Origin: JBPCOB01 sp051000715 | Lineage (GTDB): Bacteria > Actinomycetota > Actinomycetes > JALYNC01 | Assembly (NCBI GenBank): GCA_051000715.1 | Contig: JBPCOB010000098.1 | Location: forward strand, 1 to 8,614 | Direction of reading: 5' to 3' | Length of the DNA: 8,614 nt | Part shown: positions 1 through 4,769 of the stretch, piece by piece | How the letters are laid out: every line of letters starts with the position of its first letter | Position numbering within the stretch: the stretch's first letter is position 1 | Notes under the pieces: generated by a model | Databases searched by the model: none | The model's input: the letters and a program-made list of their open reading frames with translations, nothing else | What the model was told of the DNA's origin: nothing | Made by a program: the position numbers and the translations under genes

Positions 1-502
1 CCTCGGCGGCGGCGCTCACCGCCGCTCGGGCCGGCTCGCCGAGCGGGGCCGCGAAGTAGTCCCGCCGCTCGATCTTGGCCATCCAGGCGCGGAAGCGGTC
101 CAGATCCGCCTCGGACTCCTCCACCTCTGCGTAGGTGGTGCGGTCCTTGGCGCGCTCGTTGGCCAACTCCGCCGACAGCGCTGGCAGCCGTTCCAGCACC
201 TCGCCGTACTCGATGTCGCGGGCGGCGTTGAACTGCTCACGCAGCCAGGCCAGTTCCTCGGCATCGCGCAATACGATCCGCAGCGACTGGCCGGTTCCGC
301 CTTCTTGCTGCACGCGATCCAGCAGTCGAAGCACCTCGCGGCTCACGTCGGCCCGTTCGGGTAACAAGCACACCGAGGACTGCAGATACGCCGCCCCCAG
401 CGAGCGAAGCTTGCGCCACACATGCACCCGCAGTGACGCCTGCCCGCTACTGAGACTGACCGTGATCAACAACCAACCTTGAGCCGCCCCGCGGGTACTC
501 AT
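1..502 (-). CDS. chrB: ChrB-type chromate resistance protein, N-terminal domain (partial, runs off the left edge)
   Basis: The first 167 residues are visible and the 3' end lies outside the window. The frame opens with residues 10-16 WLLITVS, then RVHVWRKLRSLGAAYLQ (25-41), SVCLLPER (43-50) and the late block YAEVEESEADLDRFRAW (124-140). I recognise this as the ChrB N-terminal domain. ChrB proteins accompany chromate efflux (ChrA) and act as chromate-responsive regulators or accessory factors; many actinobacterial members consist of this domain alone, so this one may end just past the edge. The start is well fixed: an in-frame TGA lies eight codons upstream and this ATG is the only start codon after it. 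The ATG overlaps the stop of the small upstream ORF as ATGA, so translation is probably coupled. No chrA is visible; it may lie to the left. Family call is from motif recognition; the exact chromate role is inferred. Confidence 0.88.
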   Translation of the reverse strand, partial: MSTRGAAQGWLLITVSLSSGQASLRVHVWRKLRSLGAAYLQSSVCLLPERADVSREVLRLLDRVQQEGGTGQSLRIVLRDAEELAWLREQFNAARDIEYGEVLERLPALSAELANERAKDRTTYAEVEESEADLDRFRAWMAKIERRDYFAAPLGEPARAAVSAAAE

Positions 503-660
503 CTCGGCCCCCGCCGTCGGCGGTCAAGCCGTAGCTGCCCCCACGGGCGCCGCGGTCGCGTACGGGCTCGTCGACGCGCCGAGTCCAGGCGCCGCTGAGC
601 TGCCGGGCTGCGCGCGGCGTCGAAGATCTTGCGCACCATCCACCGCGCCATCGCCAACAT
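499..660 (-). CDS. Small basic hypothetical protein (53 aa) overlapping chrB
   Basis: This 53-residue ORF begins MLAMARWMVRKIFDAARS and has an Arg-rich C-terminal half (about a third of residues are Arg). Its TGA overlaps the ChrB ATG by 4 nt, the usual sign of a translationally coupled pair. An in-frame TAG lies three codons upstream of the ATG, so the start must be this ATG, the adjacent TTG, or the internal Met4 or Met8. The purine-rich stretch GGTTGGGG lies directly before the start and is an indifferent ribosome site. The N-terminal amphipathic segment KIFDAARSPAAQRRL resembles short basic actinobacterial proteins of unknown function. The palindrome just upstream suggests that this ORF, not chrB, is the first gene of the transcript. 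The alternative is a leader ORF that only couples translation. Confidence 0.45.
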   Translation of the reverse strand: MLAMARWMVRKIFDAARSPAAQRRLDSARRRARTRPRRPWGQLRLDRRRRGPR

Positions 661-677
661 CCCCAACCGCTAATAGA

Positions 678-693
678 TGTTATGAGCATAACA
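678..693. promoter_or_regulatory. Perfect 16-bp palindrome, probable operator of the chrB transcript
   Basis: TGTTATGAGCATAACA is a perfect 7-2-7 inverted repeat, AT-rich in a GC-rich setting, ending 18 bp before the start of the small ORF upstream of chrB. Read on the minus strand it lies between a -35-like GTGACT and a -10-like TATTAG separated by about 19 bp, so a bound dimer would sit inside the promoter. No regulator gene adjoins it in the window, and the protein that binds is unknown (ChrB itself, or a PadR/GntR/MerR-type factor). Confidence 0.55.
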
Positions 694-1042
694 AAGTCAC
701 GGTACGTTCGTCACTACGTGTACTGCCGCTCAGAAGGGCCGCGACGCAGCGCCGGGATGCGGTTTCTCGCCTACTGACGCCGAACGCGGCGACGTCGCAC
801 TCGGCCGGCACACAATCCAGAACACGAGGGTCACAGCTGCGACGATGCCGGTCGCTAGCCCAGCGAATCGTCCACCTCATCACCTGGCCAGTCGGCCCCC
901 GACGCGCTAGCAGCCGTCGGCACGACAGCCATGCGACCCATCCACCGACCGACAATGCTGAGCACACGACAGTCACCACGTACAGCGCGAGCTGGCCGTC
1001 GGTGACTGCCTCAAACCCCGGCTGGAACGCGACGTACACCAA
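680..1042 (-). other. Possible membrane-protein remnant with two hydrophobic segments
   Basis: An open minus-strand frame encodes a convincing hydrophobic segment (LALYVVTVVCSALSVGGWVAWL, given here as LALYVVTVVCSA followed by LSVGGWVAWL, residues about 18-39) followed by a positive cluster RRLLARR. Just upstream of the first possible start, the same frame reads another hydrophobic run (ALGLLLAVLVYVAF) after an in-frame TGA. The second half of the frame, after about residue 65, does not look protein-like. A charged leader (NRIAGRRERR) lies upstream in a different frame, so a frameshifted small two-TM protein is possible. No family is recognised and no good RBS is seen. The antitoxin-like reading frame, if its frameshift is repaired, also runs through the start of this stretch. 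This could be decayed DNA. Confidence 0.25.
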
Positions 1043-1090
1043 GACCGCCAGCAGCAGGCCAAGCGCCGCTCACGGCGGCCCGCAATCCGA

Positions 1091-1333
1091 TTAACGCCGC
1101 GGCGGATCGGCTTCGGGCTTCGCCGGCGGGGTCGGCCGGGCGGTCGGGAAGCTGCTCGAGATAGTGTTCGGCTCGCTGGTCCAGCTTGCCGATCTGGTTG
1201 TGGTATTTGCCCCCGGACCAGCATCTAGCGTCTGCGCCGCTTTGCGGATGCCCTTCTCCAGCTTGCCCTTGTTCCCGCCCGCCGCGGCCTGCGCCTTGGC
1301 GGCGAGCTTCTTTGCGTTCTCTGCCAGCGACAT
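1091..1333 (-). pseudogene. MT0933-type antitoxin-like protein, frameshifted
   Basis: The ORF starts MSLAENAKKLAAKAQ and continues GKLEKGIRKAAQTLD, the Lys/Ala-rich helical pattern of short actinobacterial antitoxin-like proteins (MT0933/Rv0909 family). The start has a good ribosome site, GAGGAGAG, 4 nt upstream. After residue 38 the frame turns to low-quality Thr/Ser/Pro sequence, while the neighbouring frame carries the family's expected continuation GGKYHNQIGKLDQRAEHYLEQL. The switch is at a run of five G on the minus strand (plus strand 1210-1214); one more G would restore TLDAGPGGKYHNQIGKL. With that repair the frame would run to a TGA at 1011-1013. No toxin gene adjoins it. Either the gene is broken by a one-base deletion, or the homopolymer was miscalled. 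Family assignment is by pattern only. Confidence 0.6.
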
Positions 1334-1351
1334 CGCACTCTCCTCAATCTC

Positions 1352-1398
1352 GAGATGACCCCCTGTGACGGGCGGACCATTCAATCCTGGGTCATCTC
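1352..1398. repeat. 10-bp perfect inverted repeat upstream of the antitoxin-like gene
   Basis: GAGATGACCC at 1352-1361 is repeated as its exact complement GGGTCATCTC at 1389-1398, with a 27-bp spacer. The pair begins 19 bp upstream of the MSLAENAKK start. It could be a split operator for autoregulation (common for antitoxins) or a hairpin in the 5' leader. Neither use is shown by the sequence. Confidence 0.5.
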
Positions 1399-1455
1399 AG
1401 GTCCGTTCCTTGTGCGTCTACAAGTTCGATCGTCGTCGCCGGTGGCACGCCGTCG

Positions 1456-1502
1456 CAGCGGCGGATGGACGCGTCCCAGCGGCGGATGGACGCGTCCCAG
1501 CG
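1456..1502. repeat. 21-bp tandem repeat, 2.2 copies
   Basis: Two identical 21-bp units (1456-1476 and 1477-1497), each starting CAGCGGCGG and ending ACGCGTCC, are followed by the first 5 bp of a third. The unit is a multiple of three, and one plus frame reads QRRMDAS twice, but no gene around it is supported. It is probably a slipped-strand duplication in non-coding DNA. Confidence 0.7.
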
Positions 1503-1598
1503 GGCGACCTCGCGCAGCGGGCGGCCGGAGGTCAACGTTGCCTGTGCGCGGGCGGGTCCGCTGGCTGGGTCGAGTTGCAGACTGGCGTCCTTAGGAGG

Positions 1599-1619
1599 GG
1601 CTAGCGAAACGGCTAGCGA
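1599..1619. repeat. Paired GGCTAGCGA, 12 bp apart
   Basis: GGCTAGCGA occurs at 1599-1607 and 1611-1619, each containing the palindrome GCTAGC. A spacing of 12 bp is close to one helical turn, which would suit a regulator, but no gene start follows closely. A purine run AGGAGGGG lies directly before the first copy. Confidence 0.4.
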
Positions 1620-1811
1620 GACTCAGGCTGGTAATCGTGGAGACGGTGCCGAAGAATGAGATCGTGACGTGGACTCGGGCGTGCATGGCAGCGGCACTGA
1701 CAATTCTGATCGACGCGGGTTCAGCTGCTCAGCTGCCGCGGTTAGGCCTGTTGCCTGCGCAGCCGCGCACGAGCAGGTGTCGTTGATCCCCCGGCGGTGG
1801 CTACGCGGGTG

Positions 1812-1943
1812 GCGGTTAAGACTTCGTGGGAGCCGATCCGCGCTGGTCAGCGCCTCGCCTTCGTCAGGGCGGGCCTTGCGGCGGGCGCTGGCGACGGTCA
1901 GGTCTTAACCGCGGCACGGTCGGCCCCCGAGCGAGTTAAGACC
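1812..1943. repeat. Three TTAAGAC-centred elements in inverted arrangement
   Basis: GCGGTTAAGAC (1812-1822) has its exact 11-bp complement GTCTTAACCGC at 1902-1912, and GGTCTTAAC (1901-1909) has its exact 9-bp complement GTTAAGACC at 1935-1943. AT-rich cores of this kind are rare by chance in DNA this GC-rich. Possible meanings are ends of a lost small mobile element, a recombination site, or repressor sites without their gene. Confidence 0.5.
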
Positions 1944-2115
1944 GCCGTGCTCATGTTCCGGTGGTGGGCCTTGGCCGGCCACCACCACCCGGGTGGGAGG
2001 TCAGCTGCCACACCGACGCGGTGGACGTGACCGGGCATGCTCACGGCCACCGGTTCGGCCAGCTGAGCACTCGCTCATGCCGCGGACAAGAGCGTCGGTG
2101 CAGCGCTATGCCTCG

Positions 2116-2454
2116 TCAAATGCCGCGACGCGCCCGCGACCAGTGCCGTCGGTTCAGCGCTTGGGTGGCTGCTTCCAGCGACTTCGCGAGGTCCGCCAGA
2201 TCCCGGTCGTAGACGAGGCCGCCGTCGAGCTGCTCGGCCAGATGCGTCAGCGCCATAGCCCACGTGGGTCCCTTCGGAAGCACCTCGACTTCGCGCGCGG
2301 CGGCCAGCCGGGCCTCACCGCGCTCGCCGACCGCCAAGTAGACCGACGCCGCGCCCGCTTCGATCCGCTCGTCCCGCGCCGCCCGGTCCGCGTCCAGCTT
2401 CGTCCTACGCGCCCGAGCCCGCGCCTCCTGCTCCACCTTCGCTACCCGACCCAC
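2116..2454 (-). CDS. Hypothetical protein (112 aa), probably a chimera of two families
   Basis: From the GTG at 2454 the protein reads VGRVAKVEQEARARARR, a highly charged, probably coiled-coil N-terminal part to about residue 47 (DERIEAGAASVYLAVGERGE), then REVEV at about residues 54-58 and a C-terminal part, ALTHLAEQLDGG, VYDRDLADLA, ending RARRGI. The family-like start VGRVAKVE made me prefer 2454 over a TTG at 2490 that lies in a 7-bp tandem repeat. No clear ribosome site precedes either. From memory of actinobacterial hypothetical proteins, the N-terminal half belongs to one family (whose usual C-terminus resembles the plus-strand fragment near 2932) and the C-terminal half to another (whose usual N-terminus resembles the fragment near 2739). 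That suggests a rearranged gene. Function unknown; may be non-functional. Confidence 0.5.
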   Translation of the reverse strand: MGRVAKVEQEARARARRTKLDADRAARDERIEAGAASVYLAVGERGEARLAAAREVEVLPKGPTWAMALTHLAEQLDGGLVYDRDLADLAKSLEAATQALNRRHWSRARRGI

Positions 2455-2465
2455 CGCAGGCACGC

Positions 2466-2490
2466 CCAACGTCCAACGTCCAACGTCCAA
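2466..2490. repeat. 7-bp tandem repeat CCAACGT, 3.6 copies
   Basis: CCAACGT is repeated three times without error and then once in part (CCAA). It lies 12 bp upstream of the preferred start of the minus-strand 112-aa ORF. It may be a slippage repeat or a small set of binding sites; nothing else in the window shares it. Confidence 0.7.
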
Positions 2491-2738
2491 CCAAAGGCTC
2501 GCACCGAACGCTCGTCGTTACGAATCCCCGCACGACGTCATGTCGCCTCCCCGCAGATCCTCAGAGGTCCTATCGCCACTTCTAAGACCTGCCGCTCGCC
2601 ACACACCTCTTGCATCATCGGCCCTGTCGAGATCGTTGGTACAAAAGCGCATGACGATTCTGCCGCCGACGATGGGGCCTCAGTACCTTCCCCGACCGGG
2701 CCGCGAGGCGGCAGACGACGACGTCCTGCCACGGTGCC
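2491..2738. other. Non-coding stretch between two rearranged gene pieces
   Basis: I see no supported gene here. Open frames cross it on both strands but show no family motif, no ribosome site and no consistent codon bias. If the inversion proposed for 2270-2930 is right, this is the old intergenic region between two divergent genes, now flipped. Confidence 0.4.
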
Positions 2739-2925
2739 GTGTGCTTGGTCGAGACAGAAGTCTGGGTGTCCCCGGTCGGACGGCTGCCCTTGTGGTGCTC
2801 CAACTCGTGCCGGCATCGCGCCTGGGAACAACGACGAGCGGCCGCCTCCGGACTCGCCTCGAGGGAACCGGTGGAGCGCGTCGTCGAGGTTGAGGTGCCT
2901 GTCACGGTCGTCAAGGAGGCCGGAG
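2739..2925 (+). pseudogene. 5' part of a WCSNSC-type hypothetical gene, truncated
   Basis: The frame reads VSPVGRLPLWCSNSCRHRAW, then EQRRAAASGLAS and REPVERVVEVEVPVTVVKEA, after which coding character stops. The CxxxC within WCSNSC, followed by RHRAWEQRRAA, resembles a half zinc-knuckle found in actinobacterial hypothetical proteins; the usual first cysteine pair is not clear (only C..V.C just upstream). The expected C-terminal half (a GPTWA...LAEQLDGG...VYDRDL type segment) is absent here, but a matching half sits on the opposite strand at about 2116-2290. The start is uncertain. I regard it as the broken head of that gene. Confidence 0.45.
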
Positions 2926-2931
2926 GACGCC

Positions 2932-3012
2932 ATGGCGGTCGGGTTGCGCGCGGTGTTGGCCGGAGGCGTCAGCGTGCAGCGAGCGGCCGAGCTGTGCGAG
3001 CTGCCGGTCAGC
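2932..3012 (+). pseudogene. 3' part of a hypothetical gene with a helix-turn-helix-like end
   Basis: In a different frame from the fragment before it, this piece reads AVGLRAVLAGGVSVQRAAEL then CELPVSE, and ends where the istA-like ORF begins. The pattern GVSVQRAAELCELPVSE looks like a small helix-turn-helix. From memory it is the usual end of the family whose charged N-terminal half (VGRVAKVEQEARARARR) now sits on the minus strand at about 2290-2454. The ATG at 2932 is probably not a true start. Truncated at both ends. Confidence 0.4.
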
Positions 3013-3028
3013 GAAAGAAGGGGCCGGG

Positions 3029-3175
3029 ATGGGGTCGTCGCGCGTGGAGCTGTTCGAGGCGATCCGCCGGGACGCCCGGAAGGCGGAGCTCTCGATCCGG
3101 GCGCTCGCGGAGCGCCATGGTGTCCACCGCCGCACGGTGCGAGCTGCGTTGGCCTCTGCTGTTCCACCGCCTCGC
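3029..3175 (+). pseudogene. istA: IS21-family transposase IstA, N-terminal fragment
   Basis: The ATG follows a purine-rich site (AAGAAGGGG) and opens 49 residues that read as the DNA-binding start of actinobacterial IS21 transposases: SRVELFEAIRRDAR, LSIRALAERHGVHRRTVRAA, ending ALASAVPPPR. The helix-turn-helix lies at about residues 22-41. A complete IstA has several hundred residues with a DDE catalytic core; none of it is here. After PPPR the sequence changes abruptly to the end of istB, so a single internal deletion removed most of the element. In its own frame the ORF continues as nonsense to a stop at 3230-3232. Not able to transpose. Confidence 0.8.
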
Positions 3176-3423
3176 AGCTCGGCTGCATGGAACTCGACCG
3201 CTGCAGGGCCGAGCTGCTGTTCCAGGTCCTGACCGAGCGGGAGGAGAAGGCGTCGGTGGCGATCGCGTCCAACGAGTCGTTCTCCGGCTGGACCAAGACG
3301 TTCACCGACCCGCGGCTCTGCGCCGCGATCGTCGACTGGCTGTCCTTCGGCGGCAACATCATCGAGACCGGCACCCAGTCCTACCGGCTCGCTCAGACCC
3401 TCGCGCACCGCACGGGCGGGTGA
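3176..3423 (+). pseudogene. istB: IS21-family helper ATPase IstB, C-terminal fragment
   Basis: From about 3187 the frame reads MELDRCRAELLFQVLTEREE, then KASVAIASNESFSGWTKTF, DPRLCAAIVDWLSFGGNIIE and SYRLAQTLAHRTGG before a TGA. This is the C-terminal third of the IstB transposition helper (an AAA+ ATPase), including the sensor-like SVAIASNE segment. Walker A and Walker B regions are missing, so it cannot hydrolyse ATP. The join to the istA fragment lies at about 3176-3187. The stop is only 15 bp from the stop of arsR, so the element ends, or was cut, flush against the ars locus. No terminal inverted repeat could be identified. Confidence 0.85.
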
Positions 3424-3438
3424 ACCCGCCGGCTTGCA

Positions 3439-3795
3439 CTATCGGGCGGTGAGCGCGCGGGCGGCTTCGTCGAGGCGGTCGGGGACGAGCCGGTAGTACG
3501 CCCATACACCGCGCTTGTCCCGGGTCAGTAGGCCGGCGTCGACCAGGACCTTCAGGTGGTGCGACACGGTCGGCTGGGACAGGCCGACCGGCTCTGTCAG
3601 GTCACACACGCACGCCTCGCCGCCCTCGTGCGCCCCGACCAGGGACAGCAGCCGCAGCCGCGTCGGTTCCGCCATCGCCTTGAGCAGCGCCGCGAGCTGT
3701 TCGGCCTGGGCTGCGGACAGCGCAGTCCCGACGACCGGGGCACAACATCGCTCGGCTGCGGCCTGCAGCAGCGGGGAGGTCACCACCTCCTCCAT
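3439..3795 (-). CDS. arsR: ArsR-family arsenic-responsive repressor
   Basis: A 118-residue winged-helix repressor expected to block the divergent ars promoters until As(III) binds. Visible from the ATG at 3795: ERCCAP (Cys17, Cys18), LLKAMAEPTRLRLLSLV, ACVCDL (Cys62, Cys64), the recognition helix GLSQPTVSHHLKVL and the wing GLLTRDKRGVWAYYRLV. Cys62/Cys64 sit in the classical ELCVCDL As(III) site, while the N-terminal Cys pair resembles the arrangement known from Corynebacterium ArsR, so the sensor may use both. A GTG at 3855 would add 20 residues but would place both operator repeats inside the gene; the ATG gives 16 residues before the Cys pair, close to the Corynebacterium protein. The ribosome site is weak (CAGGCAG). 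It is transcribed away from arsM and ends beside the IS21 remnant. Confidence 0.95.
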   Translation of the reverse strand: MEEVVTSPLLQAAAERCCAPVVGTALSAAQAEQLAALLKAMAEPTRLRLLSLVGAHEGGEACVCDLTEPVGLSQPTVSHHLKVLVDAGLLTRDKRGVWAYYRLVPDRLDEAARALTAR

Positions 3796-3807
3796 TCTGC
3801 CTGAGGC

Positions 3808-3827
3808 ATTGACGTCTGTCGATGCGT
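3808..3827. promoter_or_regulatory. ArsR operator-like repeat, copy 1
   Basis: ATTGAC-GTCT-GTCGAT is an inverted repeat with one mismatch, followed by GCGT. It is matched 40 bp downstream by a second copy with the same half-site, same 4-bp spacer length and same GCGT tail. It overlaps a -35-like TTGACG (3809-3814) that could drive arsM with a weak -10 (CACAGT) 17 bp on. It starts 12 bp beyond the arsR ATG. A repressor here could control both directions. Confidence 0.65.
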
Positions 3828-3847
3828 ACGCCACAGTGGCGGCAGAT

Positions 3848-3867
3848 ATCGACACAAGTCGATGCGT
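3848..3867. promoter_or_regulatory. ArsR operator-like repeat, copy 2
   Basis: ATCGAC-ACAA-GTCGAT is a perfect 6-4-6 inverted repeat followed by GCGT, exactly 40 bp (about four helical turns) from copy 1. It ends one base before the arsM ribosome site GGGAGGGG (3869-3876). The same-face spacing suggests two ArsR dimers bound side by side. Confidence 0.7.
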
Positions 3868-3878
3868 TGGGAGGGGTC

Positions 3879-4769
3879 ATGGTTGAGAACGTGCTGCGCG
3901 AGCAGGTCCGGCAGCGGTACGCGGCGGCGGCGCTGGCGGTCAGGGAGACCGGAGGCACCGGGGACTGCTGTGGCTCGGCTGCCGGGGCGTTGGAGGTCGA
4001 CGAGTCGTTCGGTTCCGGTCTCTACGCCGCGGACCAGATCGACGGCCTGCCGGCCGAGGCGGTCGCCGCGTCGCTGGGCTGCGGGAACCCGCTGGTGGTA
4101 GCCGCGCTGCAGCCCGGTGAGCGGGTCCTGGACCTCGGGTCCGGCGGCGGGATCGACGTGTTGCTGTCGGCGAAGCGGGTCGGGCCGACGGGCAAGGCCT
4201 ACGGCCTGGACATGACCGAGGAGATGCTGGCTCTGGCCCGGGCAAACGCCGCGAAGGCCGGCGCCGGCAACGTCGAGTTCCTCAAGGGCCAGATCGAGGC
4301 GATCCCGCTGCCCGCGGACACCGTGGATGTGGTCATCTCCAACTGCGTCATCAACCTGTCCACCGACAAGCCGGCCGTTCTCGCCGAGATGTTCCGCGTG
4401 CTGACGCCAGGCGGTCGGATCGGGGTCTCCGACGTCGTCGCGGAGGACCACGTGACCCCGCAGCAGCGGGCCGAGCGCGGCAGCTACGTCGGCTGCATCG
4501 CCGGCGCGTTGTCGCGCAGCGAGTACCTCGACGGCCTGGCCGCGGCGGGGTTCATCGACGCCAGCGTCGAGTTCACCCACGAAGCCGCGCCCAGCCTGCA
4601 CGGGGCGATCGTCCGGGCCGCCAAGCCCGGGCCAGCGCTGACGCAGGCGGATGCGCCGTCCTCGTTGTCGTGCTGCTCGAGCGTCGCGCAGCAGTCCTGC
4701 TGCGCGACCGAGGCGAAGTCCGAGTACTGCGGTCGTTCCCACCCGGCCGGGCAGTGCGGATGCCAGTGA
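3879..4769 (+). CDS. arsM: Arsenite S-adenosylmethionine methyltransferase ArsM
   Basis: A 296-residue cytosolic enzyme that transfers methyl groups from SAM to As(III), giving methylated arsenicals. Seen: an N-terminal YAAAAL...DCCG segment (Cys30, Cys31), SLGCGNP (Cys68), SAM motif I VLDLGSGGGIDVLLSAKRVG (83-102), acidic SAM-ribose region GLDMTEEM (109-116), ISNCVINL (Cys156), YVGCIAGA (Cys206). These match the four cysteines of characterised ArsM proteins. The C-terminus adds a Cys-rich tail (Cys265, 266, 274, 275, 284, 293, 295). The start was chosen for the ribosome site GGGAGGGG just upstream; an earlier in-frame ATG at 3822 lies within the operator region. It is the first gene of the plus-strand operon and overlaps the channel gene by 10 bp. 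Confidence 0.97.
   Translation: MVENVLREQVRQRYAAAALAVRETGGTGDCCGSAAGALEVDESFGSGLYAADQIDGLPAEAVAASLGCGNPLVVAALQPGERVLDLGSGGGIDVLLSAKRVGPTGKAYGLDMTEEMLALARANAAKAGAGNVEFLKGQIEAIPLPADTVDVVISNCVINLSTDKPAVLAEMFRVLTPGGRIGVSDVVAEDHVTPQQRAERGSYVGCIAGALSRSEYLDGLAAAGFIDASVEFTHEAAPSLHGAIVRAAKPGPALTQADAPSSLSCCSSVAQQSCCATEAKSEYCGRSHPAGQCGCQ

Larger units (their letters stand above)
1399..2115. other. About 700 bp with no supported gene; repeat-bearing debris
   Basis: Open frames here are short, overlap in several frames and lack family motifs or ribosome sites. One plus-strand frame from about 1636 reads plausible helical sequence (ACMAAALTILIDAGSAAQ) but has no start signal and ends soon after. The stretch does contain structured repeats, listed separately: a 21-bp tandem repeat, a paired GGCTAGCGA, and three TTAAGAC-centred elements. 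A GC-rich hairpin, GGTGGTGGGCC (1960-1970) against GGCCACCACC (1977-1986), and the palindrome CCACCCGGGTGG (1985-1996) close the region. Confidence 0.5.

Noticed and set aside
1456..1502. CRISPR array or iterons
   Set aside because: Only two full 21-bp direct copies with no spacers, no cas or rep gene nearby.
2538..3374. A 278-codon minus-strand open frame
   Set aside because: Antisense to the istA and istB fragments and the other plus-strand gene pieces; Ser/Pro/Arg-rich composition and no family motif.
1993..3423. A 476-codon plus-strand open frame
   Set aside because: Only its last 79 codons (IstB tail) and a short piece near 2932 look like protein. The rest is Arg/Pro/Ser-rich with no motif and lies antisense to the 112-aa ORF; it is a high-GC shadow frame.
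3439..3855. Longer arsR from a GTG at 3855
   Set aside because: It would contain copy 1 and part of copy 2 of the operator repeats, has no ribosome site, and adds 20 residues not expected before the N-terminal Cys pair.
3780..4742. A 320-codon minus-strand open frame across arsM
   Set aside because: It is the complement of arsM, whose SAM motifs and cysteines are clear on the plus strand.
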